Positions 28,436-36,114 are shown, counted from the stretch's first letter. The stretch: DNA of 64,000 nt from an uncultured Clostridia bacterium (GCA_948440265.1 CAOJOK010000005.1:16171-80170), one strand, 5' to 3'. A program made the numbers and translations. Notes: generated from the letters alone by a model not told the origin.

Positions 28436-29035
28436 TCAGCTTATTTCGCGCATACGCTGTTCGAGCAGCGGGCGTTCGTCGGTTTTGATTTTGGAAATGT
28501 GCGACAAAAGCAGCGCCGTCATTTTCTTGTTAAGCACGATTTTCTTGTCCGAGCTCTTTTTCAGCACTTCGATAAATACGCGTTCTATGAGCGACTTCAT
28601 ATACTGTCCGAAAGTTATTCCCATAGCGTCGTTTTTGGCAACGCACTTGAAAATTTCGTCGCATATCGCAATCTTATTCGCGACTGCCGCGTCCACGGCA
28701 ACGTCGAAAAACACTCCGCTTGCCGTATTCGGCGAATACTTGAATGCGGCGTTTCTTATGTTCGGCACTTCCGTAATTGCCTTAACTGCTCTGCGCGCGT
28801 CCTTTTTCGCAAACAGGGCATAAATTTTATCTCCGAATATCTCTCCGATTTTTCCGTCGTCGGCGATGTTGCCTTCCTTTTCGATTGTGAGATATTCCCA
28901 TACGTCGAGCGCAAGATTATAGTCGAGCTCCAAAAAACCTTTGACGGAAGTCAAAAGCTCTTTTTCCTGTGTGAGCACGTCCAGTCTGGACAGCGACGCA
29001 AATTGTTTCAAAAACTTCAACTGTTTGGCATTCAT
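28436..29035 (-). CDS. Hypothetical cytoplasmic protein, 199 aa
   Basis: I do not recognise this protein. It is predicted to be all-helical, with no signal peptide, membrane segment or metal motif. It starts at ATG 29033-29035 after GGAGG and ends near the ferredoxin terminator. Its base composition matches the core genome, so it is probably host-derived and marks the left chromosomal flank of the mobile element. Confidence 0.7.
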   Translation of the reverse strand: MNAKQLKFLKQFASLSRLDVLTQEKELLTSVKGFLELDYNLALDVWEYLTIEKEGNIADDGKIGEIFGDKIYALFAKKDARRAVKAITEVPNIRNAAFKYSPNTASGVFFDVAVDAAVANKIAICDEIFKCVAKNDAMGITFGQYMKSLIERVFIEVLKKSSDKKIVLNKKMTALLLSHISKIKTDERPLLEQRMREIS

Positions 29036-29137
29036 TATAGTTTCCTCCGCAGTAGCTATACTATATTTTATTACGATATTTATTATAACAAAATTCGCGG
29101 AAAAATGCTATAAAAATAACCGTTGTTTTCAAAATTT

Positions 29138-29153
29138 TTTCCTAAATTCTCTT
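29138..29153 (+). repeat. Left copy of 16-bp direct repeat (candidate attL)
   Basis: TTTCCTAAATTCTCTT is identical to 43617-43632. The two copies bracket the whole Rep/Zot/transposase region and each lies just outside a chromosomal gene. This is what a site-specific or target-duplicating integration would leave. Confidence 0.6.
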
Positions 29154-29206
29154 GAAAAGTCAAGTAAATAAATAGAATTTTTGGAAAAATATTTTCAATA
29201 AAACAA

Positions 29207-29239
29207 AAGACTGCTGAAAGATAGGCTCTCGGCAGTCTT
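29207..29239 (-). terminator. Terminator of the IS30-type transposase gene
   Basis: The stem AAGACTGC / GCAGTCTT is followed, on the minus strand, by TTTTGTTTTATT. It lies 121 nt downstream of the transposase stop. Confidence 0.65.
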
Positions 29240-29243
29240 GTAT

Positions 29244-29275
29244 ATTTTTATGTTCATTGCAATGAACATAAAAAT
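29244..29275. repeat. 32-bp perfect palindrome
   Basis: The sequence is symmetrical around 29259/29260, with half-site ATTTTTATGTTCATTG. It could be a recombinase or regulator site at the element edge, or a hairpin. It is not followed by a T tract typical of a terminator. Confidence 0.7.
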
Positions 29276-29359
29276 TTCGCGCTATTCCGCAATGTTCAAA
29301 ATATCTTTGTATGCAAAAATAGCCCGTCTTACGACAGCATATTTGAAAGTATATTTCAA

Positions 29360-30403
29360 TTACTGCAACTTTGCAATTTCTTCGTCAAATTTTTCCGCCG
29401 AAGTAGCATAATCGAATATTTCGCGGGGATAAGCATTGACCCAATCTTCGACGGCTTTCACGTCCTGTATGCTAATTTTGGATATATCTGTGCCTTTCGG
29501 AATAAGCCGCCGTATTTCACGGTTTAACCGTTCGTTACTGCCGCGCTCGCAAGAGCAGTACGGGTGACAGTAATATACAGATAAGCGTTTACCGCGAAAT
29601 ATAGACCGTTCTATGGCTTTACTGTCGGAAAACTCCGAGCCGTTATCCACTGTTATTGTTTTAAAGACCTTCCGAAACATTGCACCATATCTTCGTTCAA
29701 GCACATTCAAACAATGTATAACGCTTTCCGCCTTACGATTCGGCATACGAAAGATAATCTCTTGTCGCGTCAATCTTTCCGTAAGAACAAGCAGCGTCGA
29801 TAGGGTAGAACCGACTACACAGTCCATTTCCCAATGCCCGAAAGAATTGCGCTTTGCAATTTCATTCGGACGTTTTTCAATGCTTACACCTTTCGGCGGA
29901 CGCTTTGCAACGATTTTTCTATAACGCCTCGGGCGCAAATTCAACGCTTTAAGCGAAATATTCATAAACAACCCTTGCTCTATGTATCGATACATAGTCG
30001 TTTTACTTATATTCGTCCGAAATAACCGTTTCCGCTTTATTTCGCCGAGAACAGCACAAGGCGAAAGCCTATCTGTCAAAACACGTTTTTCCACATAGCG
30101 GACAAAACCCCAATCGTTTCCGAGTTTAAGGGGCGCACCGTGCGACGACATATTGAACCGGTATCTGTCTTCGGCTATATTCGGGCTGTATGCCGTTACT
30201 TGCTTATAGTGTCTTTCGCCTATCCAATCAGTATAACTATATTCTTTTTGCGTACACTTGCCGCGATTTATTTCATTATAAATCGTCGAAAGACATACGC
30301 CGAGTTTTTTGGCTATTCTTTGTTTATGCAGCCCAACACGCAAACACGCTTCTAACTGTAACCGCTGCGTGTATGTCAAATTTCTTGCACCTTTTCTTCT
30401 CAT
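29360..30403 (-). CDS. IS30-family transposase
   Basis: This 347-aa DDE transposase has an N-terminal helix-turn-helix (LTYTQRLQLEACL, then IAKKLGVCLSTIYNEINRG) and a retroviral-type integrase core: GHWEMDCVVG (first Asp), TVDNGSEFSD (second Asp) and RGSNERLNREIRRLIPKG (Glu). All IS30 catalytic residues are present, so it looks intact. I prefer ATG 30401-30403 after AAAGGACGG; the track uses a TTG 13 codons upstream. No clear terminal inverted repeats were found immediately around it. Together with its place inside the 16-bp repeats, that suggests it belongs to the prophage-like element, as in Spiroplasma phage SpV1, rather than being a separate IS. Confidence 0.92.
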   Translation of the reverse strand: MRRKGARNLTYTQRLQLEACLRVGLHKQRIAKKLGVCLSTIYNEINRGKCTQKEYSYTDWIGERHYKQVTAYSPNIAEDRYRFNMSSHGAPLKLGNDWGFVRYVEKRVLTDRLSPCAVLGEIKRKRLFRTNISKTTMYRYIEQGLFMNISLKALNLRPRRYRKIVAKRPPKGVSIEKRPNEIAKRNSFGHWEMDCVVGSTLSTLLVLTERLTRQEIIFRMPNRKAESVIHCLNVLERRYGAMFRKVFKTITVDNGSEFSDSKAIERSIFRGKRLSVYYCHPYCSCERGSNERLNREIRRLIPKGTDISKISIQDVKAVEDWVNAYPREIFDYATSAEKFDEEIAKLQ

Positions 30404-30464
30404 TTCAAACACCGTCCTTTTCCGTAATTGTTTTTTTGTCAAAATAAAGTATATCTTTTCTGCC

Positions 30465-30693
30465 GTTTACTTGCAAGCAGTCAAGTGCCTTTCGCGGCAT
30501 AAACCGCTTCGCTATTTATTCCACGAACACTTGACTGCTTGCATTTAAAGCCGTGCTTTTCGCCTTGCCGAAAGCAACTCAAAACGGATAAACCCTTTCG
30601 GGTTGCTTTCGGCGGCTCATTTTACGGCTTTAAACCGTTCACTTTCTCGTCACTTACCGTTTCTTTCTTTGCCTCTTGCAATCTAAAACGGAT
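30465..30693. repeat. Structured direct repeat, copy A
   Basis: This ~230-bp region recurs at 41025-41260. The first ~80 bp are almost identical and form a large hairpin (arms TGCAAGCAGTCAAGTG / CACTTGACTGCTTGCA at 30472-30487 and 30528-30543). A second stem, GCCGAAAGCAAC / GTTGCTTTCGGC, is retained in copy B with paired base changes. It probably acts as folded DNA, for example a rolling-circle or complementary-strand origin or a packaging signal. Confidence 0.8.
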
Positions 30694-30735
30694 AAACCAC
30701 CCCACAAAATTAGTCTACCTTGATTGCAGAGAGCA

Positions 30736-30801
30736 TTACACGCCCCCTTGTACTAAACAAGTCGGCTCGCTGACGCTCGCCGAGTCCAAGGGGGCGTGTA
30801 A
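30736..30801. repeat. GC-rich 15-bp inverted repeat hairpin
   Basis: The perfect arms TTACACGCCCCCTTG and CAAGGGGGCGTGTAA enclose a 36-nt loop that itself can pair (TCGGC/GCCGA). It lies next to structured repeat A, and copy B has only a remnant (ACACCCCCTAATG). It is a candidate origin or packaging hairpin. Confidence 0.75.
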
Positions 30802-30934
30802 CGCTCGCGCCGCGCTCGCCGCGACGGCGGCAAAACGGCGGCAATTTCGCGCTAAACCGCTTGCGAACCTTGCCGCTCGTGCGTTTTGCTTTTGTCGCTT
30901 TCCTCGCTTTTTCGGCTTTTTTTAACGCCGAAAA

Positions 30935-30954
30935 GCACCTATAAAAACAGGTGC
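30935..30954 (-). terminator. Terminator-like hairpin after rep
   Basis: The stem GCACCT / AGGTGC is followed on the minus strand by TTTT, 32 nt after the rep stop. A second stem lies directly beyond it. Confidence 0.55.
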
Positions 30955-30985
30955 AAGACAAACAGAGTATGTTTTTGTTTATAAA

Positions 30986-31957
30986 TTACGCCGCAAAAGC
31001 GGGGTTACATACATAATCCCATAGCGACATTTGCCGTGGCGTAAAGCGCATTACGTCACGTTCCCAATCGACTATATCGTCGAATAACACATACATATCC
31101 ACAAAGTTAATAAATTTTGCGGCAATATCGTCGTCGCATAGCCTTATAAATATTTCCGAGGCAATGCCGCGGGAATACACGATTCTTTCGCCTGTCTTGC
31201 CGAGGTACTTTGTCAAGTACCCGATTAAACTATTATTCTGTACTGCCGAACATAATATTTCCTCGAAATCGTTTCTTCCGAACGCTTCCACGAAAAAACT
31301 GTTTTCGTGCGTAATTCGCATTCGTTCATTGCGTGTATCATAATCTGTCTTTTCCGTAATCTTGCCTAACATCTGACCGTGCGGAACGTAGACGAGCGCG
31401 TGAAAATGCAACCGATGTTCTTCGGGCGAATACTCGAATACCCCCATATAGCGCCAACTACGGCGAGTATGTAAATTCGAAAGACACTTGCGGAGTTTCT
31501 TACGAAAACTTGCTTCGTCGTGTTTATCGCCATTGTATGTCACGGTGACGAAGTACGTCCACCGATTAAGGTTTGCCTTTCGCTTAAACCTTTTCAATCG
31601 GTGAAAATAATTGTTCTTTTCTCGCGCTATTTTCTTTTCAAGCCATTCGTCTATGTTCGGATAATTCGGAAACAGTTTTATTATTCCGTCATAAATAAAA
31701 TCTTTCAAATCGTCATTTTTTAAACCCTCGCGTTGTCCGGCATAGTAAAGGCTATCGAAAAGCATATCTATGTCCTTTCGTGGTTCTTTTTCCACAGAAA
31801 CATAAGAACAGTTTTTGCGTTTGAATGGAATTGCTATATAATGACCGCCGTCGTGATACACACGGTACGGCTTCGGCTCTTTGCGTTCTGGCAAAGGCTC
31901 GTCGAAAAAAAACGGCAAATCTGCCTTTTTACAGGGCATAAGTGCGACATTGTTCAT
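30986..31957 (-). CDS. Rolling-circle replication initiator (HUH Rep)
   Basis: This 323-aa protein has the motifs of HUH endonucleases that nick the double-strand origin and start rolling-circle replication. Motif I-like FVTVTYNGDKHDE lies near residue 136, the metal-binding HUH as HFHALVYVP is at 184-192, and candidate nicking tyrosines are in GYLTKYLGK (Tyr247, Tyr251). A YSRG stretch usual in Gram-positive Rep proteins follows. There is no helicase domain. It would correspond to filamentous phage pII or a plasmid Rep. The RBS is AGAGAGG. It is divergent from the nuclease-like cargo gene, and its downstream side faces the hairpin-rich region. Confidence 0.82.
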   Translation of the reverse strand: MNNVALMPCKKADLPFFFDEPLPERKEPKPYRVYHDGGHYIAIPFKRKNCSYVSVEKEPRKDIDMLFDSLYYAGQREGLKNDDLKDFIYDGIIKLFPNYPNIDEWLEKKIAREKNNYFHRLKRFKRKANLNRWTYFVTVTYNGDKHDEASFRKKLRKCLSNLHTRRSWRYMGVFEYSPEEHRLHFHALVYVPHGQMLGKITEKTDYDTRNERMRITHENSFFVEAFGRNDFEEILCSAVQNNSLIGYLTKYLGKTGERIVYSRGIASEIFIRLCDDDIAAKFINFVDMYVLFDDIVDWERDVMRFTPRQMSLWDYVCNPAFAA

Positions 31958-31998
31958 TTTTAATTACCTCTCTTTTTTTGAATGTGTATTTTCAATCT

Positions 31999-32027
31999 TT
32001 GACATTTAATCAAATCTTTTGTATAAT
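31999..32027 (+). promoter_or_regulatory. Consensus promoter of the zinc-ribbon/nuclease-like gene
   Basis: TTGACA (31999-32004), a 17-nt spacer and TATAAT (32022-32027), both perfect, lie 34 nt before the ATG at 32062 on the strand opposite to the phage-like operon. Confidence 0.88.
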
Positions 32028-32061
32028 TTAACCGTAAGAATAAGCACAAAGGAGTTTTCTT

Positions 32062-33015
32062 ATGGGAAAGAACTGTGTATTATGCGGCAAGCCGAGCGGT
32101 ATATATCCGTTATGCAAAGAACACTTGCAGATGAAAGCGGACGGCAAAGTAGTAAAATGCGAAGAGTGCGGAACGTGGCATTTTGCCGACAGACCCTGCG
32201 AGCAGTGCGGAGCAGGGGATACTTTAAAAGAAAAATATTCGAAAATTGAAGCAAAAGCCCAAGAAAAGGAAAATGATATAACTTGTATTATTTGCGGCGC
32301 ACCTTCTAATGGGAAACAGCAATGCCGTAATTGTTATAATGAAACAAGAAACCATATGGACTCGCTAGACAAAAATAGTACAGTTAGAAAATTACGAGAT
32401 TATTATTACAATTTAAAAGAACGCATATTTATAATTAAAGGTATAGAAGAGACCAAAAAGCAATGTAATAAACTTATTGCCATAGCAATGACAGAGCAGA
32501 ATATAAACGATGATAGTTCTTTAATGGATAGAGTTTATAAAGACGTGGAGCAACTCATCATAAACAAACAACCGCCTGTACCAAATGAGAAATACGAGGA
32601 AGAAAGAAAGGAAAAAGACGAAAATAAAAGCAAAATAAATACAGCACAGGACGGACACAATGTCGATTCTGATATGGAAGTGCGAATAGACGATGTGCTT
32701 TATAATGCTTTCATTTTACACTGTTACGGAAAAAATGTAGATGAAATAACAGAGAAAAGAAAAAAATGCGATTGGTTTGTACCTATTTGCAACGGAAAGG
32801 GAATATATATCGAGTATTGGGGAATGGATACACTCAAATACATAGAAGATAGAAAAGAAAAAGAAGAATTATATAAAAAGCACAACATTCCATACATAGG
32901 AATCGAAAAAGATGACCCTAAAATGGATTCTCAAACTTTTAAAGCAAATCTTTTAAGAGAATTAAAAAGCATTGCCGAAAAATATTATGGGTTTATGCCC
33001 GAATGGAAAAAATAG
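32062..33015 (+). CDS. Zinc-ribbon protein with C-terminal PD-(D/E)XK nuclease-like domain
   Basis: This 317-aa protein is on the plus strand while the rest of the element's operon is on the minus strand. The N-terminus has three cysteine pairs (CVLCG, CEECG...CEQCG, CIICG...CRNC) forming two to three zinc ribbons. A charged helical linker follows. The C-terminus resembles restriction-endonuclease-like domains that show CDWFVP, then IYIEYWG, then a lysine-rich helix and YKKHNIPYIGIE. It probably binds and cuts nucleic acid, but no experimental analogue is known to me. Its own consensus promoter and terminator mark it as an independent cargo gene, perhaps for defence against competing phages or plasmids. 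Confidence 0.6.
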   Translation: MGKNCVLCGKPSGIYPLCKEHLQMKADGKVVKCEECGTWHFADRPCEQCGAGDTLKEKYSKIEAKAQEKENDITCIICGAPSNGKQQCRNCYNETRNHMDSLDKNSTVRKLRDYYYNLKERIFIIKGIEETKKQCNKLIAIAMTEQNINDDSSLMDRVYKDVEQLIINKQPPVPNEKYEEERKEKDENKSKINTAQDGHNVDSDMEVRIDDVLYNAFILHCYGKNVDEITEKRKKCDWFVPICNGKGIYIEYWGMDTLKYIEDRKEKEELYKKHNIPYIGIEKDDPKMDSQTFKANLLRELKSIAEKYYGFMPEWKK

Positions 33016-33016
33016 C

Positions 33017-33050
33017 GTAAAATAGGACGGAGCCCACCGTCCTGTTTTAC
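33017..33050. terminator. Bidirectional terminator after the nuclease-like gene
   Basis: The 14-bp stem GTAAAATAGGACGG / CCGTCCTGTTTTAC (with one mismatch) begins 2 nt after the stop. It also lies 11 nt beyond the stop of the convergent 81-aa gene. Confidence 0.8.
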
Positions 33051-33060
33051 TTATATACTA

Positions 33061-33306
33061 CTATCTTTTGTTTTTTTTTGCTTTCCAGCAATTTGCACTA
33101 TCTTTTTGTGCCGCCAAGTAACCCGAACGATATGCGCGTTGTTCATTGGTCAATTTCTTCGGTTTTCCATAATCATCAAACTTTATGTGCATATCATTCG
33201 TTAATGCGACGTTGTTACGCAGTTCTTCGGCTGCTTTCGCACCTTTTTCGGACGGGTTCAAAAGAACAGTGACCGAACCATTTTTTCTTTTAATTTTAAC
33301 AGACAT
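33061..33306 (-). CDS. Small basic protein, 81 aa
   Basis: I do not recognise this protein. It starts with ATG after a strong GGAGGAG. The N-terminal half looks beta-rich (VKIKRKNGSVTVLL), and the C-terminal half is basic (KPKKLTNEQRAYRSGYLAAQKDSANCWKAKKNKR). A DDYGKPKKLT stretch resembles ERYGLPKRTG in the 129-aa protein at 36540-36929, so the two may be distantly related. It is possibly a nucleic-acid-binding protein of the phage-like element. Confidence 0.6.
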   Translation of the reverse strand: MSVKIKRKNGSVTVLLNPSEKGAKAAEELRNNVALTNDMHIKFDDYGKPKKLTNEQRAYRSGYLAAQKDSANCWKAKKNKR

Positions 33307-33370
33307 TTGTTTAACTCCTCCAAAAATTATTTTTATATATCAACGGCGGGCTAAACCGCTAATACCGAAC

Positions 33371-33399
33371 TTGACATTAAACCGAAAATTTTATATAAA
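33371..33399 (+). promoter_or_regulatory. Candidate promoter of the 70-aa zinc-ribbon gene
   Basis: TTGACA (33371-33376), a 17-nt spacer and TATAAA (33394-33399). The predicted start site falls only about 4 nt before the ATG at 33410. Confidence 0.65.
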
Positions 33400-33409
33400 T
33401 CGTGATATT

Positions 33410-33622
33410 ATGTTATCTTATCAAGAAATGGAATGTTTGGAACAACGTAAGTGTTTTCATTGTGACAATACGCTTGAATACAATATGGAATCAAGAAATC
33501 TGCAATGCTCTGTTTGCGGAAGTAGTTGGAACTACAACGAATACAAACAGAACAAAGCGTTATATAACAAAAATCCGGACGCATATATAACTCTGTATAC
33601 CTACGAAAAATGCTCCAAATAA
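33410..33622 (+). CDS. Small zinc-ribbon protein, 70 aa
   Basis: This protein has two CxxC pairs (CFHC and CSVC) 18-20 residues apart, so it is a probable zinc ribbon. The track start at 33185 lies before the promoter and is unlikely. The ATG at 33410 follows a promoter so closely that the mRNA would be nearly leaderless; an internal Met at 33428 is an alternative. It is transcribed opposite to the phage-like operon, and its 3' end overlaps the convergent 65-aa gene by 22 nt. Function unknown; a second cargo or regulatory gene. Confidence 0.55.
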   Translation: MLSYQEMECLEQRKCFHCDNTLEYNMESRNLQCSVCGSSWNYNEYKQNKALYNKNPDAYITLYTYEKCSK

Positions 33623-33798
33623 AAACTGTCCGTGATTTGATGAACTTCGTCTATAAGTTCTATCAGTTCGGTAGAAATAGCAAAGTCCATATAAAACGAT
33701 AGAAGCAGCATTGTGTCACGGCACGGCGTTTTGCCTTCCAATGCTTTAATCATTGATTCCGTTGCATTTTCGGCAGTCAAAATATTGTTTTCATTCAT
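33601..33798 (-). CDS. Hypothetical protein, 65 aa
   Basis: This is an acidic, helical small protein that starts with ATG after AAAGGAG, 4 nt downstream of the Zot-like gene, so it is co-transcribed with it. There is no membrane segment and only one cysteine. I do not recognise it. Confidence 0.6.
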   Translation of the reverse strand: MNENNILTAENATESMIKALEGKTPCRDTMLLLSFYMDFAISTELIELIDEVHQITDSFYLEHFS

Positions 33799-33802
33799 AT
33801 AT

Positions 33803-36025
33803 TTACTCCTTTCGCTTATTTGTCAAATCTCGTATAAAGTGACTGTTCTGCCGTTTCAATTCGGCGAACGTAGCCTTTTCGGTAGCGTATTCGCGCAAGT
33901 CGTCTATGCCGATGGGCGAGCGCAAAGCCTTTTCCGTGAAGAAATCCGAGAAACAGTCTGTCGAAAACCGCTTGCTGTAAATCTTCTTCGACATAAGATA
34001 ATACTTGTTTTCGCGTGTCCGTCCGTCCTGCGTTCCGCTTTCGACCTGTACGCGCAAAACGCAGTAACCGAAGCGATTATATATCCGCGCATAATAGCCG
34101 TGTATTGCCGCAGTAATCGCCTTAAACAGATACATAAAAAGCGTATTGTCCGAGCGCACAAACCTATAACGGTAATATAAACTCGTGAACTTTCCGAAAA
34201 GCAGGGAATAGAGCAATTCCGCGAGAGTAAAGAACGGCATAGCAAGACGGGTTTCGCCGCTGTCCTCTATGTGTACTATGTCCGTAAGGTCCCGAGCGTC
34301 TGCGCCGAGGCTTTCGGGACGTTGCTCGTCGGTAATGACCTTGACGAAAGGGAAGTTGTCCACAGTGGCGGAGTGCCGCACCATTTTCAGCCAATCGTTA
34401 AAACCGTCGTTCTTTTGATTGACGGTTTTATCTGTCTTGCGCTTGCCGTCAAGAGATTCCTTATTTCCTCGCTCTTTGCCTACTTCGGTAATGACTATAA
34501 CGCCGAACTCGAAGCTGTCGGACTGCCGATTGTTCTTTAATACCTTTTGCCCGAGCCGCAGAGCGTCGAAATCGAGAATGTGCGAATGTCTGCTGTAACT
34601 GTCTATAAGCCTGCTGTCGCGGCAAAAAAAGTCACTGTCCCACATAGGAAAATTACCGAGGTCGGAAATAAAATTGTCCTCTCGTATGGAGTAGTTCGAG
34701 AGCAAGAGCGAGGACTGAACGATGTAAATAAAATACAACTGCGCATAAGTTTCGAGAACTTCCCACAAAGACGTTATTTTCAGTCCGTCGTCGAAAGTAT
34801 CGCCGTAGCGTTCGCTGTCATAGCCGAAACAATTAAGGGCGGTAAAGCTTACCCGAATACCGTATCTGCGTTTAATATACCTTTTAACGCTTTTTACGCT
34901 ATCGGTATTTAAATTACGACACACCTTATTCCATTCGGCTAAAATATGTACAAACTTTCGGCAAGTAGCGAGGTTGTAAACCTTATGCAGCGACATTGCT
35001 TGCCGGAGTTCGTTTTCGAACACTATCCACGGAAAGTACGGGAATTTCAAATCGTTTTCAAGCAATTTTTCAAAAGCCTTATCTCGCAGCATAACCTCTT
35101 GCGAAAGAGCCATATCGGTAATAGCCGTCGTTTTCTTTTTTCCCATTGTTCCGCAAGTCATATAGACGACGGGACGGGCATTTATAAAGCCGCGATTTCG
35201 CCGTTCGAAATGATTGAGCCGCATATAGGCTATATTCTTGCGGAAACGGTCAAAAAGCGCAAGTCCGATTATTACCCACGCCCACGGCGGCACGAACGTC
35301 AGAACTGCGGAAAGGTCTATAAACAGTTTATATACTTGCAGATACAGACTGCCGAGGTCGAAAGAAACGACGAAATAAAGATAGTACGCGAAGAACTCCG
35401 AAAGTATAGTAAAAGCGTTAAAATAAAACAGCCACAACAGCAGCCAAATCATTCTATAATACCGCTGCTCTTTTATAAAATTTACTAATGACACGGCAAA
35501 ATTTTTCACAGGAATAAACACATAGAAAGCCGCCTTTTTGTATAACCGCAGCGGCTTGCTGTCGCGGTCGTAATCGTTGTTCGTCTTATTGAAGTACCGC
35601 GAGAAAGCAAGCCGCAATATAACAACAGCAGGAACGGCGAAGAGCAGGATAAGGCAGAACGTGTACAGCATATTCCCCATAAAGGCAAGATAAGCGAGGA
35701 CGTTGTTTGAATTTACAAACAGCGTCCAATAAGCCGAGAATTTGCCCTTAAAGCCGTCAAAGGTGTCGGGCAGGGGAATAGACGGTTTGGGCGGTGACGG
35801 CGTTTGAGAGGGAAACAGCGGTATTACGGGCAGGGTATTGACAGTCGGTTTTATACCGTGCTTTATACCGAAAAGTTCACAGAAAAAATATGCTGCGGAC
35901 AGACCGAAATCCCGACCGCTCTCTATTATTCTTCCGAGAGCGCTGGGGAATATGAATATGCCGCAGAGTATGAAACCGAGCGTGATTACTATGCAAATAA
36001 TGTGTCTGTAATTAAAGCGTTTCAC
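33803..36025 (-). CDS. Zot/pI-like morphogenesis ATPase with N-terminal membrane domain
   Basis: This 740-aa membrane ATPase starts at a GTG (36023-36025) that overlaps the stop of the 30-aa peptide gene. The track start at 36091 runs into that gene. Predicted membrane helices lie near residues 8-28, 115-140, 188-220 and 245-262, with a proline-rich spacer (SQTPSPPKPSIPLP) between the first two. A P-loop CGTMGKKKT lies near residue 292, followed by a Walker B-like FGVIVITEVGKERGN. This fits the Zot/pI ATPases that drive filamentous phage extrusion, with membrane helices placed before the ATPase instead of after it as in M13 pI. An alternative is a divergent conjugation-type ATPase, but no relaxase or VirB4 is nearby. 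Confidence 0.65.
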   Translation of the reverse strand: MKRFNYRHIICIVITLGFILCGIFIFPSALGRIIESGRDFGLSAAYFFCELFGIKHGIKPTVNTLPVIPLFPSQTPSPPKPSIPLPDTFDGFKGKFSAYWTLFVNSNNVLAYLAFMGNMLYTFCLILLFAVPAVVILRLAFSRYFNKTNNDYDRDSKPLRLYKKAAFYVFIPVKNFAVSLVNFIKEQRYYRMIWLLLWLFYFNAFTILSEFFAYYLYFVVSFDLGSLYLQVYKLFIDLSAVLTFVPPWAWVIIGLALFDRFRKNIAYMRLNHFERRNRGFINARPVVYMTCGTMGKKKTTAITDMALSQEVMLRDKAFEKLLENDLKFPYFPWIVFENELRQAMSLHKVYNLATCRKFVHILAEWNKVCRNLNTDSVKSVKRYIKRRYGIRVSFTALNCFGYDSERYGDTFDDGLKITSLWEVLETYAQLYFIYIVQSSLLLSNYSIREDNFISDLGNFPMWDSDFFCRDSRLIDSYSRHSHILDFDALRLGQKVLKNNRQSDSFEFGVIVITEVGKERGNKESLDGKRKTDKTVNQKNDGFNDWLKMVRHSATVDNFPFVKVITDEQRPESLGADARDLTDIVHIEDSGETRLAMPFFTLAELLYSLLFGKFTSLYYRYRFVRSDNTLFMYLFKAITAAIHGYYARIYNRFGYCVLRVQVESGTQDGRTRENKYYLMSKKIYSKRFSTDCFSDFFTEKALRSPIGIDDLREYATEKATFAELKRQNSHFIRDLTNKRKE

Positions 36026-36114
36026 ACTTTCACCGCTGTAAAAACAAAGTACCCTATAACGGTCAGAATGACCGCACCGAGCAGAACCCAAAGTATTCTT
36101 TTAAAAGTTTTCAT
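36022..36114 (-). CDS. 30-aa single-span membrane peptide
   Basis: This ORF is below the track cutoff: a short basic N-terminus (MKTFKRI), one hydrophobic helix (LWVLLGAVILTVIGYFVF) and a basic end. Its stop is interleaved with the GTG of the Zot-like gene (GTGTGA), so it is translationally coupled. Size and layout resemble filamentous phage minor coat proteins pVII and pIX (32-33 aa), but the RBS is weak. It is the best small coat-like candidate in the element. Confidence 0.5.
   Translation of the reverse strand: MKTFKRILWVLLGAVILTVIGYFVFTAVKV

Larger units (their letters stand above)
29036..29359. other. Intergenic region at the left element boundary
   Basis: This 324-bp stretch has no credible gene. 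It holds the candidate attL (29138-29153), the transposase terminator (29207-29239) and a 32-bp perfect palindrome (29244-29275). It is very AT-rich. Confidence 0.7.
30443..30985. other. Hairpin-dense non-coding region between transposase and rep
   Basis: This region has no convincing gene. It contains the structured repeat A, a 15-bp perfect inverted repeat (TTACACGCCCCCTTG / CAAGGGGGCGTGTAA at 30736-30801, with an inner TCGGC/GCCGA stem) and further stems. Near 30840-30890 the stem has GGCAA/TTGCC and TTCGC/GCGAA pairings, and near 30907-30935 it has CTTTTTCGGC/GCCGAAAAG pairings. Such density is typical of the intergenic region of ssDNA phages and rolling-circle replicons. Confidence 0.65.

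Noticed and set aside
29138-29160. Claim that the 16-bp repeat is a dif/Xer site
   Set aside because: The match to the Firmicutes dif consensus is poor; the arms do not align convincingly.
30539-30961. ORFs 30539-30925 (+) and 30710-30961 (-) in the hairpin-rich region
   Set aside because: Both run through strong inverted repeats, lack an RBS and have highly biased composition. The region is better explained as folded non-coding DNA.
33185-33409. N-terminal extension of the 70-aa zinc-ribbon ORF
   Set aside because: It overlaps the convergent 81-aa gene and lies upstream of the predicted promoter.
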